Part shown: one piece after another, positions 15,406 through 24,085 of the stretch
Position numbering within the stretch: position 1 is the first letter of the stretch
Layout: every line of letters begins with the position of its first letter
From: Roseibium sp. MMSF_3412
GTDB taxonomy: Bacteria; Pseudomonadota; Alphaproteobacteria; Rhizobiales; Stappiaceae
NCBI RefSeq assembly: GCF_030733265.1
Contig: NZ_JASHJI010000016.1
Coordinates: 62,001-126,000 of the forward strand
Direction: 5' to 3'
DNA: 64,000 nt
The notes under the pieces: generated by a model
What the model saw: only the letters and a program-made list of their open reading frames with translations
Databases searched by the model: none
Told to the model about the DNA's origin: nothing
Program-made: the position numbers and the translations under genes

Positions 15406-16465
15406 CCCCAAATCCCGAGGCGGCCCAGCGGGCTGCCCGATATAGCGCGAACGGAGCACCGGTCAGGTACTGATCAACGACGGCCGGATCCTGAAAGCGT
15501 CCGTTCAGCGACACCCGGGGCAACATCATGGGATCGCGTGCATTCACGGACTGCAATACGCCCGGAAGCGTTGTGACCGAGGATGAAAACCCGATGTCGC
15601 GCAGGATTTCCGCGTCGCGCAAGCTGACAGCGTGCGACTTTCCATAAGGGTAGGCAAAGTGCTTGGGCCGCCGGCCAAGTTCCCTTTCCAGAATTCCGAC
15701 GCCCTTGGTGACATCAGCACGGGCAGAGGAACTGTCCAGCCGCGCAAGCGCAAAGTGGTCATGCGTATGGGCCCCGATCGTGACCAGCGGATCGCTCGCC
15801 AGTTCGCGCACCTCGTCCCAGGTCATCATCTGCTGGTCCGCGAGATCCACGAGGTCGAAGTCATATTTCTCGGCAAGCGCCCGTATGATCTTACGCTGAT
15901 CGAATTCGCCGATTTCGAGGGTCAGGTAGTCGACGATGCGCTCGAAGCAGGCGGTTTTTTCAGCCGTTGTTCCGCATGGCAGACCACTTTCCTCCCCCGC
16001 CTGGGTGAACTCAACCGTTTCGTTTGCCGCGATGATCCGTTCCAGCGCCAGCCACCAGAGTTCACTGCTGCGCTCGACAAGGCCCGTTGCCACAAACACC
16101 GTGAATGGTGCCTGCAGGTCCTTCAGTACCGGATAGGCTATCTGGAGATTGTCCCGGTAGCCGTCGTCGAAGGTCAGAACGGCATAACGGTGATGACCGT
16201 AGCCCGACTTCAGAAGATCGACCGCTTCGTCCAGCGATATGATCTCGTAGCCGTTCGCCCGGATACGCTCAACCGCAAGGCGCAGAAACTCCGGGGTGAT
16301 TTCCAGATGCGAGTTAGGCTGAAATTCGTCGTCACGGGCCGGGCGGACATGATGCATCATGAAGACGGCGCCGCACCCTTGCGTCAACGGTGCCATCGCG
16401 CGCCCTAAACCGGATCCCTTCAGGACCCGGAATGCACGCGAAACAGCTTTTTGACGAATGCCCAT
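15365..16465 (-). CDS. Polysaccharide deacetylase (NodB domain)
   Basis: 366-residue carbohydrate esterase 4 family protein. The catalytic core starts with MMHHVRP, AVLTFDDGYRDN holds the metal/catalytic Asp pair, GAHTHDHFALARL carries the two metal His residues, and HFAYPYGKSHAVSLRD is the later motif. It has no obvious cleavable signal peptide, although residues 15-40 are mildly hydrophobic. It probably removes acetyl groups from the exopolysaccharide made by the neighbouring locus, as in exosortase-type EPS clusters. The first gene on the left of the EPS locus; divergent from the GNAT gene. Confidence 0.9.
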   Translation of the reverse strand: MGIRQKAVSRAFRVLKGSGLGRAMAPLTQGCGAVFMMHHVRPARDDEFQPNSHLEITPEFLRLAVERIRANGYEIISLDEAVDLLKSGYGHHRYAVLTFDDGYRDNLQIAYPVLKDLQAPFTVFVATGLVERSSELWWLALERIIAANETVEFTQAGEESGLPCGTTAEKTACFERIVDYLTLEIGEFDQRKIIRALAEKYDFDLVDLADQQMMTWDEVRELASDPLVTIGAHTHDHFALARLDSSSARADVTKGVGILERELGRRPKHFAYPYGKSHAVSLRDAEILRDIGFSSSVTTLPGVLQSVNARDPMMLPRVSLNGRFQDPAVVDQYLTGAPFALYRAARWAASGFGVRSGFSRFFPSTR

Positions 16466-16608
16466 ATGGCGGCGGTGCCCGTTGATGAATTAAGCGCCAT
16501 TAAGGCACGTATTCTTTAACAATTACTGCTAAGTCTACCGAGCTTGAGATCGGACGACCAGCACAACCCAAAGCTATCGTCAATGATCGTTTACAATGGA
16601 TTACTCCC

Positions 16609-17817
16609 ATGCCAGCGGCAAATGCAACCAATCCAAGCCCTGAGTCTGAAGACGAATTCAAGCGGAGACCGTCTGGTCTGCAGATCGCACTTTCCGACGA
16701 CATTCGCGCGGCCGCTGCAGACTGGAAACAGCTCGCGGCCACGGGTTTCGGCAACCCCTATCAATCCCCGGGCTGGCTCGCCGCCTGGAGCGAGACGATC
16801 GGGCGCGATCTCGGTATTGACCCTGTGATCGTGACGGTCCGGCTCGATGGCAAACCTGCCCTCGTCCTTCCGCTGGGTATCCAGAATTCGGCCGGCACGA
16901 GGACGCTGTCATTCCTTGGGCATCAGCACGGAAACCAGAATACGGCGATCTGGGATGCCGATTTCTACCGGCAGGTGGGCAGCGCCCGGATTTCCGAGCT
17001 TCTGGCACATGTCTGCGAAGAAATGCAGGCCGATCTGCTGCTGTTGCAAAATGTTCCCGGGACCTGGCACGGCCGCGCGCATCCGCTGGTTCTGGACGGT
17101 GCCACACCCAGCCCCAGTCCAATCTTCACGCGCCGACTTTGCGATGATTTCGACGCGCTCTTTCGAGAGACGCACAGCAAATCCTCCCGCAAGAACCTGT
17201 TACGCAAGCAAAGACACCTGCAATCCGTCGACGGCTACCGGGTGGTCCGGGCGGAGACGGAAGCGGACCTTCGGAGCGGATTTGAAGCCTTCCTCGCGCA
17301 GCGGGAAAAACGCGCACAGGAGGCGGGCATTCCGAATGTCTTTTCTGATGACGCTGCAAGGCGGTTCCTGGAAGAGCTTCTGGGGCTGAACGGCACCCGG
17401 AACGCATCGCGTGAACTGGACCTCTGGTTCCTGGAGGCAGACGGCAGGATCCGGGCAACCTATCTGTGTGCGAATGGCGGCGGTACGATCCACGCCTACA
17501 GCAACAGCGTTGCGCATGACGAGTTGCTGCCCAACAGCCCCGGTCTTGTCCTGATCAAGGAAATCATCGAACACGCCTGTTTGGACCCGAAGACGATGGA
17601 GCTCGATCTCGGCCTTGGTGAAGAGCGGTACAAGACCTCCTGGGCCGAACCGGTACCGCTCGCGGACAGCCGCCTCGCCGTTTCTCTCAAAGGCAACATC
17701 AGGAAATCCCTGGAAGTGCTTCGATTACAGGCAAAATCTGCCGTACGAAACTCGGACGTCCTATGGCCGCTGGTGCGGCAGATGCGCCGATGGAAGTCGA
17801 CCTCGGGCGGCTCGTAA
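16609..17817 (+). CDS. FemAB/CelD-like GNAT acyltransferase
   Basis: 402-residue protein of the CelD/BcsL-type GNAT family (acetyltransferase domain 6). DWKQLAATGFGNPYQSPGWLAAW is the usual N-terminal block (shown here as NPYQSPGWLAAW), ALVLPLGIQ follows, SRKNLLRKQRHL marks the middle, and EKRAQEAGIPNVF with ATYLCANGGGTIHAYSNSV and ELDLGLGEERYKTSWA mark the C-terminal GNAT half. Such proteins modify polysaccharide in EPS and cellulose loci; acyl group and acceptor are unknown. It lies between deacetylase and the polysaccharide co-polymerase gene. Confidence 0.85.
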   Translation: MPAANATNPSPESEDEFKRRPSGLQIALSDDIRAAAADWKQLAATGFGNPYQSPGWLAAWSETIGRDLGIDPVIVTVRLDGKPALVLPLGIQNSAGTRTLSFLGHQHGNQNTAIWDADFYRQVGSARISELLAHVCEEMQADLLLLQNVPGTWHGRAHPLVLDGATPSPSPIFTRRLCDDFDALFRETHSKSSRKNLLRKQRHLQSVDGYRVVRAETEADLRSGFEAFLAQREKRAQEAGIPNVFSDDAARRFLEELLGLNGTRNASRELDLWFLEADGRIRATYLCANGGGTIHAYSNSVAHDELLPNSPGLVLIKEIIEHACLDPKTMELDLGLGEERYKTSWAEPVPLADSRLAVSLKGNIRKSLEVLRLQAKSAVRNSDVLWPLVRQMRRWKSTSGGS

Positions 17818-17949
17818 CTCCCTCGTATCCGGCCGCTTTGTTTCGTGGCACACCCAATTCAAGCGGTCAGGGGAATAGGTGCAAGCGCCCCGACAATCGG
17901 CTTTAGCGTTTGAAGGGGCATCCCGGCACGGGCCTTGCGGATCAGGACC

Positions 17950-20388
17950 TTATGCTGCGTGACCGTCACCGTTCCGGCGGGGATCCGGTGTCATGTCGCC
18001 GGCAATCAGGACTTCAACCCTGGCTCCGGTGTTGTGCGCCAGAAGATTTGCGGCACTTTGCAGCTCGTGGCCATGATCAGGAGCGCTTGCAGCTATGAAG
18101 ACGCGATCGGCAAAGCTCAGCATCCGCGCGCTCGCAAGCGATCCGTCGATCGCACCAAGATCGACGACGACCACTTCATAGGTGGACTTGATCGCGTCGA
18201 GGGCGAGCCTGAAGCGATCGGACCTGACCATGTCGTCCGTAATGGCGAAGCGGCCGGATTCGATGATATGCGCCTTCGAAACCGCGTCCCGGTAAACCAC
18301 CTTGGCAAAAGGCATCCGGCCGGACACCACGTCGGAGAATCCTTCCGCAGCCCTGTTGTCCGCCTGATCGGGGAAGACCTCGACAACAAGGGAAGACACA
18401 CCGTTTCCGGCCGCCTTGCGCACAAGATCGAAAGCAAGGTCATGCGACAGACTTTCGTCATCGACGCTCAGAACGACAATACGGCCGGTCACATCAATGT
18501 CCTTGGAGAAGGATGCCTTGGGCTGTTTCTTCCAGGGTATGTCGGGTGTCTTGTCTGCCAGCGGCTCCAGCGCGGTCTCCTTGTCGGTCGCCGGTTTCGG
18601 CTCGTCCCTCGCCGGCGTTGCATCCTCATCGGCGCGCAGATTGTCCAGCCAGTCCGGCGAGACATCCTGATCGTAGTCGCTCCTGGCATCGACCGGTTCA
18701 CCCTTGTGGCGCGTACGCGTCCGCCGGGGCGCTGCAGGAATGTCAGCAAGCTCAACGACGCTGTCCGATCCAGCTGACCGTTCGTGCGGCTCCCCGCGCC
18801 GCAGGTCCGGCGAAAGATCAAAATTTGCCGAGGATACGCCATATCCGGGCGACCACCCCAATGGATCGCGCGCGGAAAGGTTCGCACTCATGAACTGCCC
18901 GCTTGACCCAGGTTCCGTGGAAGATGCGCGCCGGTCCGGCTGAGCGTGCATTCGCGGCGCTGTCGAGGCACCTGCGGGGTTGACCCGGTAAAGGGCGTTG
19001 CCTGAAAGAAAGGCACGCATCAGCACAAGCGCACAGCCCAGTATGAACGTAACCAGCGCGGCGATGATCGTGCTTGGAATGATCTTGGGAGCGTACGGTT
19101 CCACGGGGACACTGGCACGCGAGATGATGCGCGCGTCCGCGGGAAGCACCTGCGCGCGAAGCCGGGAATCAGCTTCCTGGAAGCTGAGCATGAGCTGATC
19201 AAGCTGGGCCGCTTTGGCATTTGCTTCCCGTTCCAGCTCGCTGAGGCGCGCCTGGTCCGCGTTGGTCCGGGCCGCTGCCGTCTTCAAATCCTCAAGACGC
19301 GCTTCCAGCGCAAGCGCCTGCTGATTGGCAACCTTCGCGTCGTTTTCCAGACCCTGCAGGATCTTGCCGGCTTCCGAACGGATCTGCCGGTCGTAATCTG
19401 CAAGCTGCGATTCAAGCGAACGAAGCTGCGGATGGTTTGGCAGGAGCGTGATCGACAATTCTGCAATGTTTGACTGGATTTCGACCTGGCGCTCTCTCAG
19501 TCTCTGGATCAGCGTCGAATTGAGTACATCGCTTGCCGTTTCAAGCGACCCGCCGGAATTGAGCAATTCCCTGAGCAGGTCAGCTTTCGCCTGCGCCTCT
19601 GCCTTGGAGGCCTGGGCCGCGGAGTAGTCGCTGCTGGTTTCGGCAAGCTGCTGCTGGCTCAATGGAATGTTGTCGGCCCCGATCAGAAGATCCGCCCGTG
19701 CCCTGAAATCCGCGACAGCCTGGCGCGCCGCCTGCACTTCCTTGCGCAACTCGATGATCTGCGGCTCAAGTGCAGCCGACGCCAGTTCCGTCGTCTCGCG
19801 CTTGGCGCTCGACTGCAAGGAAAGATATTCATCCACAATGGTGTTGGCGACCTTCGCCGCAAGAACGGGATTCTCGGCGGAATAGTCAACCGCGATGACC
19901 CTCGATCCCTCGAGCTGGTAGATGTCGAGGTTCTCATAGAAATGCTTGAGGACCCTCTCCTCGGCGCTGTTGCCCGTCGTGTCGCTTTTCAGACCGATCG
20001 CGGTCAGCAGATCACCAATCAGGGACCCGTCGCCCCTGGCATCGAATTCGGGTATCGCAGCAAGGTTCAGTTTGGTCGCCACCCTGCGAGCCAGATCCGC
20101 GGACATGAGCAACTGCACCTGACTGGCGACACCTTCCGCGTCCAGAAGCGCCCTCTCCTCTTCAATACCGCGTGAAGCGCCGGGGAACTTGTTGTCCGTG
20201 CTCTCGATCAGAACCCGGGCTTCGCTCTTGTATTTGGGGGCAACAAATTGCAACCCGACAAAGACGGCAGCCGCCACAAGAAGCGTCAGCGGCAACAGCC
20301 AGCCCAAAGCGCGGCCGATCGCGCGCAGCAATCCGCCAAGATCAAGCGCCAAGTCGTCGTCGGGATGTGTCTGCCGATCAGCATTCAT
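17950..20388 (-). CDS. GumC/Wzc-like polysaccharide co-polymerase with degenerate ATPase
   Basis: 812-residue inner-membrane protein controlling exopolysaccharide chain length and export. A Wzz-type N-terminal domain starts with TM1 (about residues 32-52), followed by a long periplasmic coiled coil rich in Ala, Gln and Leu (about 200-400) and TM2 (about 428-450, TIIAALVTFILGCALVLM). The C-terminal 250 residues follow the BY-kinase fold, but the nucleotide loops are lost: the Walker A position reads VDDESLSHDLA rather than GxGKS/T and the Walker B-like strand VVVDLGAID lacks the usual TPP. Thus ATP binding and kinase activity are unlikely. It is divergent from the Wza-like gene. Assignment secure; inactivity is inferred from sequence. 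Confidence 0.88.
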   Translation of the reverse strand: MNADRQTHPDDDLALDLGGLLRAIGRALGWLLPLTLLVAAAVFVGLQFVAPKYKSEARVLIESTDNKFPGASRGIEEERALLDAEGVASQVQLLMSADLARRVATKLNLAAIPEFDARGDGSLIGDLLTAIGLKSDTTGNSAEERVLKHFYENLDIYQLEGSRVIAVDYSAENPVLAAKVANTIVDEYLSLQSSAKRETTELASAALEPQIIELRKEVQAARQAVADFRARADLLIGADNIPLSQQQLAETSSDYSAAQASKAEAQAKADLLRELLNSGGSLETASDVLNSTLIQRLRERQVEIQSNIAELSITLLPNHPQLRSLESQLADYDRQIRSEAGKILQGLENDAKVANQQALALEARLEDLKTAAARTNADQARLSELEREANAKAAQLDQLMLSFQEADSRLRAQVLPADARIISRASVPVEPYAPKIIPSTIIAALVTFILGCALVLMRAFLSGNALYRVNPAGASTAPRMHAQPDRRASSTEPGSSGQFMSANLSARDPLGWSPGYGVSSANFDLSPDLRRGEPHERSAGSDSVVELADIPAAPRRTRTRHKGEPVDARSDYDQDVSPDWLDNLRADEDATPARDEPKPATDKETALEPLADKTPDIPWKKQPKASFSKDIDVTGRIVVLSVDDESLSHDLAFDLVRKAAGNGVSSLVVEVFPDQADNRAAEGFSDVVSGRMPFAKVVYRDAVSKAHIIESGRFAITDDMVRSDRFRLALDAIKSTYEVVVVDLGAIDGSLASARMLSFADRVFIAASAPDHGHELQSAANLLAHNTGARVEVLIAGDMTPDPRRNGDGHAA

Positions 20389-20499
20389 TGCGTTCTGTCT
20401 CCACCTTCCGGCGAACTATCGCGAATTAGGGTAAGCGATCGGTTAAGCTTTCTGCAATTGCATGTTCGCCGGCGTTAATCATTGCACCGCCCTCAGTTG

Positions 20500-20520
20500 T
20501 TTTGACAGGTCATGTCAAAA
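20500..20520. promoter_or_regulatory. Palindromic candidate operator between divergent EPS genes
   Basis: TTTTGACA and TGTCAAAA flank a 5-bp spacer GGTCA. It lies in the 196-bp gap between the Wzc-like (-) and Wza-like (+) genes and could serve both promoters. Length and symmetry fit a dimeric regulator site. The regulator is not known. Confidence 0.5.
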
Positions 20521-20584
20521 ACGCTCTTCACGCTCAATTAACCATAACACGCGATGCTGTCCTGGAATTGTAGGAGAGTCGCTG

Positions 20585-21142
20585 ATGCGAACGAGAGCGC
20601 TTGTTGTTCTGGCCTTGTGCCTGGGCCTTGCCGCGTGCAGTGGATACAGACAGCCGCCAACGGCGTTTCATGAAACGCTGACACAGCCATATCGCCTGGA
20701 CTCCAGCGACAGGCTGCGCATCATCGTGTTTGGACAAGACGACCTCTCAAACACTTATGTCGTTGATCAAGCAGGTTATATTTCCTTTCCGCTTGTCGGC
20801 AGCGTTGCAGCCAGAGGAAAAACCCAGCAAGGCCTGGCATCCGAGATTGCCGCCAAATTGCGGCAGGGATACATCCGCAATCCGGATGTTTCCGTTGAAG
20901 TGGACACGTATCGCCCGATCTTCGTCATGGGCGAAGTGCAAGATGCAGGCCAGTACAACTATGTCGCCGGCATGACAGTGCAGAACGCGATCGCAACGGC
21001 AGGCGGTTTCAGTTCAAGGGCACAGCAAACCAATGTCGACATCACCAGGCAGATTAATGGTGAAATTCTAAACGGCCGTGTTCCCATTTCGGACCCGATC
21101 CGCCCCGGCGACACGATATACGTCCGGGAACGCTATTTCTAA
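20585..21142 (+). CDS. Wza-like polysaccharide export lipoprotein
   Basis: 185-residue outer-membrane auxiliary protein. The signal peptide ends in a lipobox LGLAACSG (Cys about residue 19). The Poly_export domain follows (PYRLDSSDRLRIIVFGQDDLS, here divided as YRLDSSDRLRI and VFGQDDLS), with SLBB-like GEVQDAGQYNYVAGMTVQNA and the end PIRPGDTIYVRERYF. It is half the length of Wza and lacks the C-terminal barrel helix, a form typical of GumB/ExoF-like exporters. ATG 20585 is chosen as it starts the lipoprotein signal. It should channel polysaccharide together with the divergent co-polymerase. Confidence 0.92.
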   Translation: MRTRALVVLALCLGLAACSGYRQPPTAFHETLTQPYRLDSSDRLRIIVFGQDDLSNTYVVDQAGYISFPLVGSVAARGKTQQGLASEIAAKLRQGYIRNPDVSVEVDTYRPIFVMGEVQDAGQYNYVAGMTVQNAIATAGGFSSRAQQTNVDITRQINGEILNGRVPISDPIRPGDTIYVRERYF

Positions 21143-21248
21143 AGCGCCCCTCCATTAACTGTGGACTCACCTCCGTTTGATACGGTGCAGCCTCAATGCC
21201 TTACGGGTTCAAAAAGAAACCCGGGGGTAAGAACAGGGAAACTGCACC

Positions 21249-22478
21249 ATGACAACGACCCCAATGCGGATCGTGCATTGTGTCCGTTCGCCTATTGGCG
21301 GGATCTTCCGTCACATACGCGATTTGGCGACCGCGCAGTCGGAAGCCGGGCATGATGTCGGCGTAATTTGTGACAGCAGTACGGGCAGCGTATTCGACAA
21401 CAAGCTGATGGACGAGATCAGGCCAAGGCTTTCGCTCGGCCTGGCACGCTTTCCAATGCAGCGGCAACTCACTTTTCAGGACATGTCGGCGGCGATGGCG
21501 CTTTACCGCCATGTGCGTGACCTTCGACCGGACGTCTTGCACGGGCACGGCGCGAAAGGCGGGGCCTATGCCCGGCTGATCGGAACGGTGCTGCGGTTGC
21601 GCGGCAACAAGGTCGCCCGCGTCTACTGCCCGCACGGCGGCAGCCTGCACTACGACCCGAACCGGTTCGAGGGCCGCGTCTATCACACTCTGGAATACCT
21701 CCTCGGCCGTCTGACGGACGGGATCGTCTTTGTGTCGGATTACGAGGCGGCCGCCTACGAAAGCAAGGTCGGTCTTCCGAAGGCCAGGACGCGTATGGTC
21801 TATAACGGCCTGACGCCTGCCGAGTTCACGCCTGTCCAGACCGGCGCGGATGCGGGAGACTTCCTGTATATCGGCATGCTGCGCGACCTGAAGGGGCCGG
21901 ATCTGTTCATTGAGGCCCTCTACAACATCCGCCTGAAAACTGGTACGGCGCCCAGCGCCCATATCGTCGGCGAGGGACCTGACGAGGAGCGCTACCGAAC
22001 GCTGGTGTCGTCACTCGGGCTGGAAAAGTCGATCACCTTCCACGGCGCCCTTCCCGCGCCCGAGGCTTTCAGACTGGCACATACCGTCGTGGTTCCGTCA
22101 CGCGCGGAGGCGATGCCATACATCATTCTGGAGACCGTTGCCGCACAACGGCCTCTGATCGCAACGCGCGTCGGCGGCATCCCGGAGGTTTTCGGCAAAT
22201 TCGCCGACCGGCTCATTGAACCCGGTCATATAGGCAAGCTCACAGTTGCAATGGAGAACGCATTGTCGGAACCGGAGCGCATGTCCGCCGACGCCAGGGA
22301 GTTGCGTAACTGTCTCGCCGAGACATTCTCTGTCGAACTCATGAGCGACCGGATCACCACGCTTTATCAAGAACTCAAAGGGCTCAAACCGCAAGAGGTT
22401 TCCGTTGCCGGCGCGAAAGACGCCGTCGCGGCACGTGCAAGGCCTCAGTCCGTTTACGCCAGATCGAGCAACCGATAA
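21249..22478 (+). CDS. Glycosyltransferase, GT4 family
   Basis: 409-residue cytoplasmic GT-B enzyme. The N-terminal domain has CVRSPIGGIFRHIRDLATAQ and VLHGHGAKGGAYARLIG; the C-terminal domain has DFLYIGMLRDLKGPDLFIEAL, HIVGEGPDEERYRTLV, ITFHGALPAPEAF and VVPSRAEAMPYIILETVAAQRPLIATRVGGIPEV (EX7E-type motif at about E290-E298). It adds a sugar to the growing lipid-linked EPS unit. Its stop overlaps the phosphotransferase start (ATGA), so the two are co-translated. Confidence 0.92.
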   Translation: MTTTPMRIVHCVRSPIGGIFRHIRDLATAQSEAGHDVGVICDSSTGSVFDNKLMDEIRPRLSLGLARFPMQRQLTFQDMSAAMALYRHVRDLRPDVLHGHGAKGGAYARLIGTVLRLRGNKVARVYCPHGGSLHYDPNRFEGRVYHTLEYLLGRLTDGIVFVSDYEAAAYESKVGLPKARTRMVYNGLTPAEFTPVQTGADAGDFLYIGMLRDLKGPDLFIEALYNIRLKTGTAPSAHIVGEGPDEERYRTLVSSLGLEKSITFHGALPAPEAFRLAHTVVVPSRAEAMPYIILETVAAQRPLIATRVGGIPEVFGKFADRLIEPGHIGKLTVAMENALSEPERMSADARELRNCLAETFSVELMSDRITTLYQELKGLKPQEVSVAGAKDAVAARARPQSVYARSSNR

Positions 22479-24085
22479 TGAACAATCCAGCCCTTAAGCC
22501 CTCCGAGATTGTCCCTCAGGAACCAGACATCAATTCCGGTGTCGATCTGCGGCAGAATCTGGAAAAGCAGTTCAGGCACAGCGTCAATGACGCGATTGGG
22601 CCTCAGAACTTTCATGCCTTGCCCTCGGCTGAAAACGGTCTTTCTGTTGCTGCGTTGCAACTCGCACAAAGCCTTGGCGGCAAAGGCGTTTCCGTTCCTG
22701 TTCTGACAGGTCTCGTCCGCCTGAGCGACGTTCTGCTGATCGTTACAGGCGCAGGCGCAGCGGCTGTTTTCGGCGGCGGTGCGCTCGACGCCGGCTGGTC
22801 CGCCCTTTTCGCAACAGTTGCCGCTGTCCTGTTCACGCTCGCCTTTTTCCAGGCCGCCGATGTCTATCAGGTCTCGGTGATGCGGCAGGGACTGTCGCAG
22901 CTCGGACGCGTCGCTGCCGGCTGGACGCTTGTGTTTGCCATGTTCGCCCTGCTTCGCTCCACCACCGGAATAGGTTCCGGGCTGCCCGATCCGTGGATCG
23001 GCGCCTGGTTTGCCCTCGGGTTGACCGGGCTGTGCCTGTCGCGCCTTGCCGTCTATTCGCTGGTGCGTCACTGGATGACCCGCGGCCGGCTTGAACGACG
23101 CGCCATTATCGTGGGCGGCGGCACGGCGGCGGCGGAACTGATCCACGAGATCGAAGCCCAGCCGGACAACGACATCCGTATCTGCGGCATTTTCGACGAC
23201 CGGGCCAATGACCGTTCGCCGCCGGTCGTTGCCGGATATCCGAAGCTCGGAAACATCAGCGACCTCGTCGAGTTTGCCCGCCTTGCACGGATCGACATGC
23301 TGATTGTATGCATACCCCTGCGCGCCGAGAAACGTGTCCTGCAGCTTCTGAAGAAGCTCTGGATCCTGCCCGTCGATATCCGCCTGTCGGCGCACACGGA
23401 CAAGGTTCGCTTCCGGAACAGGGGCACCTCGTTCATCGGCACGGTTCCCTTTGTCGACGTCGTCGAAAAGCCGATTGCCAACTGGGACATGGTCGGCAAG
23501 CGCGTCTTCGATCTCGTGTTCGCCTCCGCGGCGATCCTGGCGCTGTTTCCGCTGATGATCGCGGCAGCAGTCGCCATTCGCCTCGACAGCAAGGGCCCGG
23601 TCCTGTTCCGTCAGAAACGCTATGGTTTCAACAACGAGATCATCGAGGTTCTGAAATTCCGGTCCATGTATACCGAGATGTCGGACCCCGATGCCAAGAA
23701 GGTCGTGACCAAGGGAGATCCACGCGTGACCCGCGTCGGCCGCTTCATCCGCAAGACGTCAATCGACGAACTGCCGCAGCTCTTCAACGTTCTGTCCGGC
23801 AAGCTGTCGCTTGTCGGCCCGAGGCCGCACGCAGTCAACGCGCACACCAACAACACCACCTGGGACGACGTGGTTGACGGCTATTTCGCCCGCCACAAGG
23901 TCAAGCCGGGCGTTACCGGCTGGGCACAGATCAACGGATGGCGCGGCGAGGTCGACACGCCGGAAAAAATCGAAAAGAGGGTCGAATGCGATGTCTATTA
24001 CATCGAGAACTGGTCGATCCTGTTTGATCTGAAAATCCTGTTGCTGACGCCGTTCCGGCTGCTCAACACGGAGAACGCCTATTGA
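22478..24085 (+). CDS. Undecaprenyl-phosphate sugar phosphotransferase (WcaJ/ExoY-like)
   Basis: 535-residue polyisoprenyl-phosphate hexose-1-phosphate transferase that loads the first sugar of the EPS repeat. An unusually long hydrophilic N-terminus (about 70 residues) is followed by four transmembrane segments, a CoA-binding-like NAD domain (RRAIIVGGGTAAAELIHEI), a fifth hydrophobic segment (FASAAILALFPLMIAAAVAI) and the catalytic domain. SKGPVLFRQKRYGFNN, VLKFRSMYTEM, RKTSIDELPQLFNVL, KLSLVGPRPHA and VKPGVTGWAQINGWRG are the family hallmarks. It starts within the GT4 stop and its own stop overlaps the next gene. Confidence 0.95.
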   Translation: MNNPALKPSEIVPQEPDINSGVDLRQNLEKQFRHSVNDAIGPQNFHALPSAENGLSVAALQLAQSLGGKGVSVPVLTGLVRLSDVLLIVTGAGAAAVFGGGALDAGWSALFATVAAVLFTLAFFQAADVYQVSVMRQGLSQLGRVAAGWTLVFAMFALLRSTTGIGSGLPDPWIGAWFALGLTGLCLSRLAVYSLVRHWMTRGRLERRAIIVGGGTAAAELIHEIEAQPDNDIRICGIFDDRANDRSPPVVAGYPKLGNISDLVEFARLARIDMLIVCIPLRAEKRVLQLLKKLWILPVDIRLSAHTDKVRFRNRGTSFIGTVPFVDVVEKPIANWDMVGKRVFDLVFASAAILALFPLMIAAAVAIRLDSKGPVLFRQKRYGFNNEIIEVLKFRSMYTEMSDPDAKKVVTKGDPRVTRVGRFIRKTSIDELPQLFNVLSGKLSLVGPRPHAVNAHTNNTTWDDVVDGYFARHKVKPGVTGWAQINGWRGEVDTPEKIEKRVECDVYYIENWSILFDLKILLLTPFRLLNTENAY

